A stretch of DNA of 64,000 nt from Saccharopolyspora_D taberi (GCF_039534165.1 NZ_BAAAUX010000001.1:186001-250000); one strand, 5' to 3'; positions 25,461 to 33,809 are shown, counted from the stretch's first letter. The notes: generated by a model not told the origin, from the sequence alone. Numbers and translations are program-made.

Positions 25461-25584
25461 CCCGCCGCTCCAGGGCGTACTCGGTGGCGATCCGCAGCAG
25501 CATGTCCTTCTCGACCCGCAGGAGCCGGTTCTCCCGGCGCAGCCGGTCGAGCTCGGCCCGCTCGTCCTCCGCGAGCGCGCTCAT
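25429..25584 (-). CDS. 51-aa coiled-coil protein, antisense to the coaE 3' end
   Basis: A 51-aa frame whose ATG (25584) overlaps the stop of the upstream FAD oxidoreductase gene (ATGA). The sequence is almost entirely one amphipathic helix with heptad Leu/Ile spacing (AELDRLRRENRLLRVEKDML), reminiscent of the helix at the end of IS3 OrfA or of leucine zippers. Its last 32 bases overlap the 3' end of coaE on the other strand. It is probably translationally coupled; function unknown. The absence of any recombinase motif makes a transposase remnant less likely. Confidence 0.5.
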   Translation of the reverse strand: MSALAEDERAELDRLRRENRLLRVEKDMLLRIATEYALERRVTPPEVSTPR

Positions 25585-26834
25585 CGCAGCGGGTCGAACG
25601 GTCGCAGGACGGTGGGCTGCTTGCCGCAGATGATCTGCTCGGACAGCAGCCTGCCGGTCAGCGGGCCGAGCGTCAGGCCCCACATGCCGTGACCGCCCGC
25701 GACGAACACCCCGGGCATCCGGGAGGCGCCGATCAGCGGCAGCCCGTCGGCGGTCACCGGTCGCGGGCCGACCCAGTCGTCGCGGCGGCGGCCCCAGTCG
25801 ACACCGCGCAGCAGCGGCCGGGCGGAGCGCACGATGGCCTCGATCCGGGCCGGGTCCGCAGCGGCGTCGGGGGAGCGGAACTCCATGGTTCCCGCGATCC
25901 GCAGCCCGCCCTGGTACGGGGTGCAGGCGACCCGGACCGCGGGCAGGTAGATCGGGCCCGGGACCGGTTCGTCGGTCGGGACGGTGAAGGAGTAGCCGCG
26001 CCCGGCGCGCACCGGCCGTCCGACGCCGAAAGGCCGGGCCAGCGCGGAGAGTCAGGCGCCGGTCGCCAGCACGGCCGCGTCGGCCTGGACGTGCTCGTGC
26101 CGCTCGCTGCGGACGCTGAGCCGCCCGCCGTCGCGGAGTACGCCGCGCACTGAGAATCCACTGTGGATGGTGCCGCCGCGTTCCTCGACGGCGCGGGCCA
26201 GGGCGCGGGTGAACTCGCCGGGGTCGACGAACCGCTGCCCCTCCAGCCGCAGCACGGCCTCGATGCGCGACGACAGCTGCGGTACGTCCGCCTCGCCGAC
26301 CGCGGGTTCGCTGAACTCCACGGGCTGCCCGGCTTCGCGGATCATCTCGAACTCGTGGCGGAGTTCGGCGACCTGCTTGCGCTTCTCGAACGCGGCGGTG
26401 ACCGGTGCGGGCACCGTCGGCGCGGTCACCCCGCCAGCGGCCAGCTCGTCGAAGGCTTCCAGGCTTGCGGCGTTGACCGGGACGAACGCCCGCATCGAGC
26501 GGCGCCACGCGCGGGTCGTGCAGTGCCGGGCGAACTGCGCGAGGAACGCCCATAGCCGGGTGTCGACGGACGCGGGCACGTACAGCGGCGCGTTGCGGTC
26601 GGTCAGCGAGCGGAGCCCGTAGCGCAGGACGCCGGGTTCGGGCAGCGGGATCGAGAATCCGGGCGAGACGTAGCCCGCGTTGCCCCAGGAAGCGCCGGCC
26701 GCGACGCCGCGCCGGTCGAGCACGGTGACCTCCACGCCGTGCTCCTGGAGGAACCAAGCCGTCGACAGCCCGACCACGCCGGCGCCGACCACCGCGACCT
26801 TCCGCGGCGCCGCGTCCATCCCGTCCTCGCGCAT
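25581..26834 (-). pseudogene. FAD-dependent D-amino-acid dehydrogenase-like gene with in-frame TGA
   Basis: A DadA/DAO-family oxidoreductase of ~417 codons. The N-terminal Rossmann motif is VAVVGAGVVGLSTAW; the C-terminal block includes GRGYSFTVP and GVFVAGGHGMWGLTLGP, the FAD-contact region. A TGA at 26052-26054 interrupts the frame in the phrase LATGA-stop-LSALARPFGV, where relatives usually have Trp (TGG). Everything on both sides stays in one frame, so a single base change explains it. Start ATG 26834 follows GGAGGG. It may be a recent pseudogene, two split polypeptides, or a sequencing error. Confidence 0.75.
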
Positions 26835-26997
26835 CTCACCCTCCACTCGCGTCGTTGCAGCGAGCATGGACCGGGCGGGCGACGGAGGCGTTGTCGATTC
26901 CGCACAACTCGATCGTCCGGTCTTGGCCGATTCCCACTGTGAACCGGTTCACGCCGGATTGACCATGACATTAGTGTCAGGGTTTGAGCATGGGCGC

Positions 26998-27846
26998 ATG
27001 GACAACGAGCTCTTCGACTACAGCCCGATCACCGACCGCGAGCCGATCCGCTGGCCCGGCGGCGCCCGCGTCGCCTTCTACGTCGGGCTCAACATCGAGC
27101 ACTTCGAGGTCGACCGCCCCGCGACGAGCATCTTCGAGGGAACCTCGCGGCTGACCCCCGATCCGCTGAACTACGGCTGGCGGGACTACGGCGCCCGGGT
27201 CGGCATCTGGCGGACGATCGAGACCCTGGACCGGCACGGGATCCGGGCGAGCGCGCTGCTCAACTCGGACGTGGGCGAGCGGTACCCGCAGATCATCCGG
27301 GCGGGCCGGGAACGCGACTGGGCCTGGCTGGCGCACGGCAAGAACAACTCGATCTTCCAGCCGGACATCCCGGCCGAGGAGGAACGCGCGTACCTGACCG
27401 ACGTCGTCGACACCATCGAGCGGACGACCGGCCACCGCCCGCGCGGCTGGATGGGCCCGGGCCTGACCGAGAGCTTCCGGACCCCGGAACTGCTCGCCGA
27501 GCTGGGCCTGGACTACGTCCTCGACTGGACCAACGACGACCAGCCGTACCCGCTGAACGTGCCGGGGCTGCTCAGCGTGCCCTACTCGATCGAGATCAAC
27601 GACATCAGCCTGTTCGTCAGCAAGAGCCTCACCGGCCCGGACTTCGTGCGGATCGTCAAGGACCAGCTCGACCAGCTGCACGCCGAGTCGGCCGACAGCG
27701 GCCGGGTGATGGCGATCGCGCTGCACCCGTTCGTCATCGGGCAGCCGTTCCGGGCGAAGTACCTGGATCAGGCCTTGGAGTATGTGGTGAATCATTCCGA
27801 CGTCTGGGTCACCACCAGCGACGAGATTGCTTCTCATTGCAGGTGA
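26998..27846 (+). CDS. Polysaccharide deacetylase-family hydrolase, allantoinase (PuuE)-like
   Basis: A 282-aa NodB-fold enzyme without signal peptide, hence cytoplasmic. The opening RWPGGARVAFYVGLNIEHF, the RDYGARVGIWR segment and the GWMGPGLTESFRTPELLAELG block are shared with the PuuE/HpPgdA-like branch that hydrolyses allantoin or related amides rather than chitin. It is divergent from the FAD amino-acid oxidase and faces a PucR-family regulator, which supports a purine or amino-acid nitrogen role. ATG 26998 is preferred; ATGs at 26964 and 26990 lie upstream, the former in frame. Confidence 0.75.
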   Translation: MDNELFDYSPITDREPIRWPGGARVAFYVGLNIEHFEVDRPATSIFEGTSRLTPDPLNYGWRDYGARVGIWRTIETLDRHGIRASALLNSDVGERYPQIIRAGRERDWAWLAHGKNNSIFQPDIPAEEERAYLTDVVDTIERTTGHRPRGWMGPGLTESFRTPELLAELGLDYVLDWTNDDQPYPLNVPGLLSVPYSIEINDISLFVSKSLTGPDFVRIVKDQLDQLHAESADSGRVMAIALHPFVIGQPFRAKYLDQALEYVVNHSDVWVTTSDEIASHCR

Positions 27847-27851
27847 ACGGT

Positions 27852-28022
27852 TTGCGTGGCGGTGCGGGTGGCGGAACCTCAGGCGCCCGCTGGCTCCGGA
27901 ATCTTTTTCCGACGTATGCCAATACGACGGAAAAAGCTGTCCTCGCGAGGCGACGCCTGAGAACCCGCGGGTGGTCGTCCTGCGTGCGTGGGCTAAGCGG
28001 CTTCGCCGCTTGAGGACGATGG
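27852..28022 (+). repeat. Dispersed structured repeat, copy 2
   Basis: Nearly identical to copy 1 across ~165 bases. The central hairpin is CTTTTTCCG (27903-27911), CGTAT, loop GCCA, ATACG, CGGAAAAAG (27928-27936). Compared with copy 1 the innermost pair of the outer stem is G-C instead of C-G, a compensatory change. The end hairpin AAGCGGC-TTC-GCCGCTT is at 27995-28011. Flanking arms CTCAGGCG and CGCCTGAG can also pair. It lies in the convergent gap between the deacetylase and PucR genes. Confidence 0.8.
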
Positions 28023-28051
28023 TTGGGTTGGGGCCGGTCCGCCCGGAACGG

Positions 28052-29557
28052 CTAGATCGCCAGGGCGATGATTAGGGCTAGGCGGGTCTCGGGGTTGTCC
28101 AGGTCCAGGGGGGCGAGCTCGCTCATTCGGCGTAGCCGGTTCCGTACGGTGTTCGGGTGGATGCCCAGCCGGGCCGCCGCGGCGGCCAGGTCGGCGTGGC
28201 ACTCCAGCCAGGCGCGCAGCGTTTCCACGTGCCGGGTGCCGGTTTCCCGGTCGTGGCGGCGGAGTTCGGCGACCGGCCCGCGCGCGGGCTGCCGCCCGGA
28301 CGCGGCGGCGCGGCGGAGGCGTTCGAGCAGGATCTCGTGCCAGGACTCGTCGTAGACCACTGCGACGGATCCGCCGGTGCGCGCGTGCAGCGCGAGACTC
28401 TCGTCGGCCTCCTGCCTGCTGTTGACCAGCTCCTCCGGGCCCGCCGCCCCGCCGATCCCGGCGACCAGCGTGATCTCGGCGGACAGGTCGCGCGCCAGCG
28501 CGCGGACCCACTCGCGCGCGGGCGCGGCGTCGTCGTGCGGCAGGACCGTGTAGACGGTGTTGGCGAACAGGGCGCTGCGGCCCGGCCTGGTCCAGCCGAA
28601 CCCGGTGGTGGCGCGTTCGAAGGCGAGCAGCGCCGCCGCCGGGTGCTCGGCGCTGTCGAGCGCCTGCACGGCCACCACCCGGAACCGGTCGCCGCGGAAG
28701 CCGAGCCGGCTCAGCTCCGCCGGGGCGTCGGCGTGGCCTTCGACCAGCCCGATCACCAGGTCCGACTCGATCTGGCGCTCCAGGTCAGCGCTCGCGCGGG
28801 TGCGCAGCATGTGCAGCGCCGCGGTCCGCGCGCCGTTGACCAGCGCGGTGTCGTCGGCCAGCGGACGCATGACGTCCACCCAGATCGAGCCGAGCAGTTC
28901 CCGGCCGGCCCGGACCGCGACCACCACCCGGCCGCGCCCGCCGCTCTCCAGCGGCTCCACGAACAGCGGATCGTCGGACGCCGACAGGTGCCGGAACACC
29001 CCGCGTTCGGCGAGTTCGCGCCGCACCGACTCCGGCACCTGCCTGCCGAGGATCGTCTCCAGCCGGGCCGGGTCCGCCCCGGTCTGCTCGCTGGAGTAGG
29101 CCAGCACGCCGGAGCGGTGGTCCTCGATCGTCACCGGGCCGCCCACGGACTCGGCGAGCGTGTCGGCGAGGGCGAACAGGTCGGTCGGCCCGCGCCCGGC
29201 CTCGGTCTCCCGGCCCTCCAGCACCAGCCCGTAGACGATCCCCGCGAGCTGGCCCCACGACACCGCCGGGTCGACCACCACGACCGCGACATCGCGGTCC
29301 CGCGCGATCTCCAGCGCCCGGTCGCCGAGCCCGGCGGACCGGAACACGACGACCACCGCGCGGGTCTCGGCGAGCAGCCCGGCGGCACCGGACTCGTCGA
29401 CCCCGACGGCCAGCAACACCTCGTCGGCACCCGAGGCAGGCTCCGCCGGATCGTGCAGCGCGGCCGAGCGCAGCTCGGTGCGCCTGCTGCGCGGCGCGCA
29501 CGCCAGCCGGGCGCCGAACCCGCCGAGGACGTTGATCAACCGGTCGAGCGTGACCAT
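28052..29557 (-). CDS. PucR-family transcriptional regulator
   Basis: A 501-aa regulator. It has an N-terminal PucR-type ligand-sensing region (~1-130), a GAF-like middle (~150-280), and a C-terminal PucR helix-turn-helix (~435-495) with HADLAAAAARLGIHPNTVRNRL, the CdaR/PucR signature. Regulators of this class control purine, proline or sugar-diacid use. ATG 29557 is chosen; the frame stays open upstream through an ankyrin-like remnant but lacks a plausible start. The neighbouring allantoinase-like gene and amino-acid oxidase are likely targets. Confidence 0.88.
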   Translation of the reverse strand: MVTLDRLINVLGGFGARLACAPRSRRTELRSAALHDPAEPASGADEVLLAVGVDESGAAGLLAETRAVVVVFRSAGLGDRALEIARDRDVAVVVVDPAVSWGQLAGIVYGLVLEGRETEAGRGPTDLFALADTLAESVGGPVTIEDHRSGVLAYSSEQTGADPARLETILGRQVPESVRRELAERGVFRHLSASDDPLFVEPLESGGRGRVVVAVRAGRELLGSIWVDVMRPLADDTALVNGARTAALHMLRTRASADLERQIESDLVIGLVEGHADAPAELSRLGFRGDRFRVVAVQALDSAEHPAAALLAFERATTGFGWTRPGRSALFANTVYTVLPHDDAAPAREWVRALARDLSAEITLVAGIGGAAGPEELVNSRQEADESLALHARTGGSVAVVYDESWHEILLERLRRAAASGRQPARGPVAELRRHDRETGTRHVETLRAWLECHADLAAAAARLGIHPNTVRNRLRRMSELAPLDLDNPETRLALIIALAI

Positions 29558-29624
29558 TCGGCCATTCCAGCAGGCTGGGCGGTGGGGGTGAGTTCGGGGT
29601 GCTCGCCCCCATCGCGGCCAGGGC

Positions 29625-29735
29625 GCCGAGCGGAGGATCCCGGCGTATCCCGCGTTCTCGGCATGCCGCAGCGCGGTCACGCCGTTGCGGTCGGGGATGT
29701 TGACGTCGGTGCCCGCGTCCGCGAGCAGGCGGCGG
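29625..29735 (-). pseudogene. Ankyrin-repeat remnant
   Basis: In the 367-base gap between the PucR and HbpS-like genes the minus strand encodes one ankyrin unit (RLLADAGTDVNIPDRNGVTA, continuing LRHAENAGYAGIL), matching the ends of bacterial ankyrin proteins. Upstream is low-complexity Pro/Ala/Gln coding sequence built from repeats of GGCGGCTGG (29807-29860). There is no start and no further repeats, so it looks like a decayed gene end. Confidence 0.5.
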
Positions 29736-29924
29736 CCCGGAGCTCCTGGCTGGCGGCGAGGCTGGCTGGGCGCCGCTGGTTGGCGGTGGGTTTGGCCGCG
29801 TGCTGCTGGTTGGGCGGCTGGGGCCTGCTGGTGGGCGGCTGATGGTTGCCGGTCCGCAGCTGGTGGCCGAGGGTTGGCGGCGGGGCCTGGTCCGCGGGCA
29901 GGGCCGATGGCGGTCGATCCCCGG

Positions 29925-30464
29925 TCATCGCAGCCCGGCCTGGACCGCCTGGAGCCCGGCGCGGGCGAACTCCTCGTCGAGGTCGCCACTGGGCGCACCT
30001 GCCACGCCGATGCCCGCGATCGGCGAACCGGCGGTCACCGGCACGCCGCCCGCCAGGAACAGCGTGCCCGGGATGTCGCGCAGCGTCGGGCCGTCGCCGG
30101 TGGCCTGTCTGCCCAGCTCCGAGGTCGCCCGGCCCCAGGCGACCGCGGTGAACGCCTTGCGCTTGGCCGACTCGCCGCTCTGCGGCCCGGCTCCGTCGCC
30201 GGTGAGCCGGACCCGCTCGTTGCCCGCCCGGTCCACGATGGACACCGTGACGCGCTGGCCCTTGGCCTCGGCGGCGTCGAGCGCGGCCTGCGCGGCCTTG
30301 GCGGCGGCGTCGACGCTGAGCACCGGCTGCTGAAGAACTGCCGCCGGGGCCTGCTGCTGGGCGGCGGGGCCGGCCTGGGCGGCGGTGAGGCCGGTCGCCC
30401 CGCCGAGGATGCCGAGGCCGACCAGGGTGCCGACGACGGCGCGGTTGCGGGTGGTGGACTGCAT
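29925..30464 (-). CDS. Exported heme-binding protein, GlcG/HbpS family
   Basis: A 179-aa protein with a signal peptide (~1-30: basic start, hydrophobic GTLVGLGILGGATGL, AQA cleavage site) followed by one GlcG/HbpS domain: AAKAAQAALDAAEAKG helix, VSIVDRAGNERV strand, the KRKAFTAVAWGRATSEL helix and the terminal GIGVAGAPSGDLDEEFA. In Streptomyces reticuli, secreted HbpS binds heme/iron and modulates the SenS kinase. Here the gene is divergent from such a kinase (starts 200 bases apart), which makes the same partnership likely. Confidence 0.85.
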   Translation of the reverse strand: MQSTTRNRAVVGTLVGLGILGGATGLTAAQAGPAAQQQAPAAVLQQPVLSVDAAAKAAQAALDAAEAKGQRVTVSIVDRAGNERVRLTGDGAGPQSGESAKRKAFTAVAWGRATSELGRQATGDGPTLRDIPGTLFLAGGVPVTAGSPIAGIGVAGAPSGDLDEEFARAGLQAVQAGLR

Positions 30465-30513
30465 CGGGGTTGGCTCCTTCGCTTCCGGATCGATGACTCC
30501 AGGCTCGGCGGTA

Positions 30514-30543
30514 GAACGGATCCCGGCGTCGTCGGAACGGATC
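30514..30543. promoter_or_regulatory. Direct repeats in the hbpS-senS divergent promoter region
   Basis: GAACGGATC occurs at 30514-30522 and 30535-30543, 21 bp apart (two helical turns), with CGGATCGGTCCG symmetry overlapping the second copy. Position between two divergent genes of one sensory system suggests binding by the cognate response regulator. No consensus is known to me for direct comparison. Confidence 0.4.
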
Positions 30544-30664
30544 GGTCCGGGCGCCGCTCGGTCGATCCCGGATCAACCGAACTGTTGATGTGGCCCGGCG
30601 CGGACCGGCTTACAGTGCGCGCGGGTGTCGTGGGTGCGCCACGACCTGGGCGGAAGGGAACGCG

Positions 30665-31810
30665 TTGATCGACACCGGGCGGCCCGGAGGCTGGCTCTAC
30701 CGCGCGATGCACGCGGGGTTCTTCGTGCTGCTCGCCTCCTCGGCGTCCCGCTACGTCGCCGGGCACGGGCTGCGCGGTGTGACACCACTGCTGCTGGGGC
30801 TGTCCGCCGCGCTGGTGCTGATCTACGTGCTGGGCGTGCTGTGGTGGGAGCGGGCCGGGCAGCTGTGGCTGGCCGCGGTGGTCGGGGTGTGGTGTGCTCT
30901 GGTGCTGGTGGCCCCGAGCTTCAGCTGGTGCGCGGTGCCGCTGTTCTTCGTGTGCCTGCGGCTGCTGCGGCCGGGACCGCTGCTCGTCGCGGTCGTGCTG
31001 CTGACCGCGACGGTGATCTTCGCGCAGCTGCGGCTGGCCCCGCGCTTCGAGGTCGTCGACGTGCTGGTGCCGCCGGCGGTCGCGGCCATGGCGACCGCGG
31101 TCTTCCTGGAGCTGCGGCGCGAGGGCGAGCGGCGCCAGGAGCTGATCGACCAGCTGGTGCGGACTCGCGGGGAGCTGGCCCAGGCCCAGCGGGAGGCCGG
31201 GATCGGCTGGGAGCGGGAGCGGCTGGCGCGGGAGATCCACGACACCATCGCGCAGGGGCTGTCGAGCATCCGCCTGCTGTTGCAGGCCGCCGAGCGCGAG
31301 GACGCTTCCGGCGAGCACGTGCGGCGCGCGAGCGAGGTCGCCGAGGACAGCCTCGCCGAGGCCCGCCGGTTCGTGCGCGGGCTGGCGCCCGCGGCGCTGA
31401 CCCGGCAGTCGCTGGCCGACGCGTTGCGCGAGCTGGCCGAGCGGACGGCGGCGGAGTCCGGTATGGAGGTCCGCTTCGAGGCGGTCGGGGAGCCGCTGCC
31501 GACACCGGAGGACGTCGACGCGGCCCTGCTGCGCGTCGCGCAGGGCGCGCTGGCCAACGTGCGCGAGCACAGCGCGGCCCGCGTGGCCGGGGTGACTCTG
31601 TCCTATTTGGACGATGCGGTCACGCTCGACGTGCGGGACGACGGAACCGGTTTCGACCCCGCGGCACCGGGATCCGATGCCGACCGAGGCTACGGGATCT
31701 CCGGAATGCGGGCGCGGATCGAGCAGCTGGGCGGAGAACTGGCGGTGGAGAGCCGCCCAGGGGAGGGCACGGCGGTGGCGGCGACCCTGCCGGTGGGAGG
31801 GATCTCGTGA
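30665..31810 (+). CDS. Sensor histidine kinase, SenS-like
   Basis: A 381-aa kinase with five hydrophobic spans in residues ~15-155, a short coiled linker, a HisKA_3 domain with phospho-acceptor His192 (LAREIHDTIAQGLSS) and a HATPase_c domain with DDGTGFDP and GYGISGMRARIEQLGG. This five-span, NarL-type layout is that of SenS. TTG 30665 is chosen: AAGGGA lies just before it and residues upstream do not look coding. The stop overlaps the response regulator start (GTGA). It probably senses redox/heme stress through the divergently encoded HbpS-like protein. Confidence 0.85.
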   Translation: MIDTGRPGGWLYRAMHAGFFVLLASSASRYVAGHGLRGVTPLLLGLSAALVLIYVLGVLWWERAGQLWLAAVVGVWCALVLVAPSFSWCAVPLFFVCLRLLRPGPLLVAVVLLTATVIFAQLRLAPRFEVVDVLVPPAVAAMATAVFLELRREGERRQELIDQLVRTRGELAQAQREAGIGWERERLAREIHDTIAQGLSSIRLLLQAAEREDASGEHVRRASEVAEDSLAEARRFVRGLAPAALTRQSLADALRELAERTAAESGMEVRFEAVGEPLPTPEDVDAALLRVAQGALANVREHSAARVAGVTLSYLDDAVTLDVRDDGTGFDPAAPGSDADRGYGISGMRARIEQLGGELAVESRPGEGTAVAATLPVGGIS

Positions 31811-32441
31811 CGGTGCGGGTGCTGGTGGTCGACGACCACCCGGTGGTGCGGGCAGGACTGCGGGCGCTGCTCGCCGGGGCGGACGACGTCGAGGTGCTGG
31901 GCGAGGCGGCCACCGCGGCCGAAGCCGTCCAGCAGGCGAGCGCCTTCCGGCCCGACGTGGTCCTGATGGACCTGCGGCTCGGCGACGGCGTCGAAGGTGT
32001 CGAAGCCACCCGGCGGCTGCTGGCCCTGGACGAACCGCCGCGGGTCCTCGTGCTGACCACCTACGACGCCGACACCGACATCAACCGGGCCATCGCGGCG
32101 GGAGCGACCGGGTACCTGCTGAAGGCGGGACCGCCGGAGGAGCTGTTCCAGGCGGTCCGGGCGGCGGCGCGGGGCAGGACCACGCTGTCGCCGGAGATCG
32201 CCTCCCGGCTCTGGAGCGCAGCCGCGCGCCGGAGCGGTCCCTGAGCTGCCGCGAGGTCGAGATCCTGGAACTGCTGGCGCAGGGGCTGGGGAACCGGGAC
32301 CTGGCGAAGAAGCTGTTCATCAGCGAGGCGACGGTGAAGACGCACCTGGTGCACATCTACGCGAAGCTCGGTGTGGACAGCCGCATGGCCGCCGTGCGCG
32401 AGGCGATCCAGCGCCGCCTGATCCGGCTCGACGGCGGCTGA
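31807..32441 (+). pseudogene. NarL/LuxR response regulator, SenR-like, split by a frameshift
   Basis: The receiver is intact from GTG 31807: VVDDHP, phospho-acceptor D55 in VVLMDLRL, T in VLTTYD and K in YLLKAG. At ~32221-32230 the frame shifts: the receiver frame stops at TGA 32242-32244, while the LuxR-type helix-turn-helix (SCREVEILELLAQG to the C-terminus at 32441) continues in another frame. One missing base in the GC-rich run GCCGCGCGCC would explain it. As given, the protein would be a receiver without DNA-binding domain. It may be a true mutation or a sequencing error. Confidence 0.8.
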
Positions 32442-32455
32442 CCACCGCCTGACGA

Positions 32456-32959
32456 TCACCAGATGTCGAAGATCCCCCGGTGCGCCAGCCACTGGTTGAG
32501 ATCGCGGTGGAGGGTGATCTCCTCCAGCGTCCGGTGCACGGTCCGCAGCGCGAAATCGGCTTCGCTGAGCCGGATCACGCCCTGCGACACGGCGTCGGCG
32601 AACTCCTCGTAGTGGGCGATCCGGGCGGGCCCCTGGTCCGGGACCTCCAGGCCGAGCAGCAGGTCGGTGGTCGTCCAGGAGCGGGTGTCGCGCTCGACCC
32701 GGACGGCGGTGAGCAGGCTCGGGCCGCGGCGGGAGTGGCGGCGGCGCGGGCGGTAGCGGGTCAGCTTCAGCCCGAGGTCGGCCATCAGCCAGGTGACCTC
32801 GCCGTCGGCGAGCGGATCCTCCGGGGTCGGGCATTCCAGCGACAGTCCCCACGGTTCGACGCGGCAGACGTCGAGCTGGCGCTGCCCACCGGAGGAATGC
32901 GAGCGCCGCGAGCTGAACAGATCAATGACATCCACGAGTTGCGGAGAAGAAGTCACCAT
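32456..32959 (-). CDS. DUF402-family protein, first paralog
   Basis: A 167-aa protein with the DUF402/FomD-like layout: an N-terminal strand region, a central WTTTDLLLGLEVPD block, AHYEEFADAV, and a C-terminal helical LNQWLAHRGIF end that aligns with the neighbour at 33114-33668. The conserved acidic residues of the DUF402 core are partly replaced. Family members include nucleotide diphosphatases and FomD, which hydrolyse phospho-ester bonds, so a hydrolase role is possible. Start ATG 32959 or GTG 32971. Same orientation as its paralog, 154 bases apart. Confidence 0.65.
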   Translation of the reverse strand: MVTSSPQLVDVIDLFSSRRSHSSGGQRQLDVCRVEPWGLSLECPTPEDPLADGEVTWLMADLGLKLTRYRPRRRHSRRGPSLLTAVRVERDTRSWTTTDLLLGLEVPDQGPARIAHYEEFADAVSQGVIRLSEADFALRTVHRTLEEITLHRDLNQWLAHRGIFDIW

Positions 32960-33113
32960 GCCCACGGCCACAGAGATTACTGCCGGAATTGGGCAGGTAG
33001 ATCATCAGTAGCGAGTTTTAACGTAACTTTTCAGCGGTCGTCTGATATCGATCCGCTCCGTGGTCGCGGGATCACCGGGATGGCGGTAGCGGTCACCGCG
33101 CGGGTTCGGCAGA

Positions 33114-33668
33114 TTACTCGGGATGCCCGCGCCACGTCAGCGCGATTCCCTTGTGGAGCAACCACTTCGGAAGGTCGTAGCCGTGCCGCGCGACCCCGTC
33201 GACGGCGGCGTTGGCGGTCTCCAGCGCCCGCTGCGCGGTCGCGGTGTCGAGCAGGTCGGCCTTCGCCGCGATCACGAACTCGTCGACGTCGAGCAGCCGG
33301 GCCTCGCGGCCGGTGCGGACCTCGATGTCGAGGTAGAGGTCGACAGTGGACCAGCGCGCCGGGGTGCTGTCGATGTCGACGACGTCCAGGTAGTAGTCGA
33401 GATCGGACTCGTGGCCCGGGTGCCACCGCCAGCGCGAGACCCGCAGCCCGACCGCGGGCAGCAGCCACGACTCGACGTAGGCGAGCCGGGGGTGGCCGGG
33501 CAGCGGGCGGGCGAGGTAGAGCCCGAAGGGCTCGACGCGGTACTCGTCGACCGCGCGCACGTGCCCCTTGGGATCGGTGTTGGTGCCCGCATCGAGGTCG
33601 AAGACCTCGGTTTTCGGCGGGTGCACGGGAAGCCCGAGCCGTTCGGCGATCTCGCGCTGCGTCGTCAC
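33114..33668 (-). CDS. DUF402-family protein, second paralog
   Basis: A 184-aa DUF402 protein starting at GTG 33668. The core is well preserved: YYLDVVDIDS, STVDLYLDIEVRTG, LLDVDEFVIAAKADLL, giving the clustered Asp/Glu that bind divalent metal in this fold, followed by the terminal helix KWLLHKGIAL. Known relatives hydrolyse nucleoside di- or triphosphates or act like FomD in fosfomycin synthesis. No biosynthetic context is seen here. The upstream paralog at 32456 suggests an old tandem duplication. Confidence 0.75.
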   Translation of the reverse strand: MTTQREIAERLGLPVHPPKTEVFDLDAGTNTDPKGHVRAVDEYRVEPFGLYLARPLPGHPRLAYVESWLLPAVGLRVSRWRWHPGHESDLDYYLDVVDIDSTPARWSTVDLYLDIEVRTGREARLLDVDEFVIAAKADLLDTATAQRALETANAAVDGVARHGYDLPKWLLHKGIALTWRGHPE

Positions 33669-33809
33669 AGAGACACTGTATGCGACCCGGGGTGGTCACG
33701 GCGGCTCTCACGGCCTGGCGGAGACCCGCACATGAAGAGGACGCGGCGTTGCGTCCAACGCCGCGCCCGATTCGATCCGCAATATCCAGACACCTCCGAT
33801 CGTTCGGGG

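Noticed and set aside
25429..25584. IS3 orfA fragment
   Set aside because: Only a helix resembles OrfA; no HTH, no orfB and no inverted repeats nearby.
26052..26054. TGA as selenocysteine
   Set aside because: The position is a Trp in relatives as far as I recall, and no SECIS-like hairpin or redox motif is evident.
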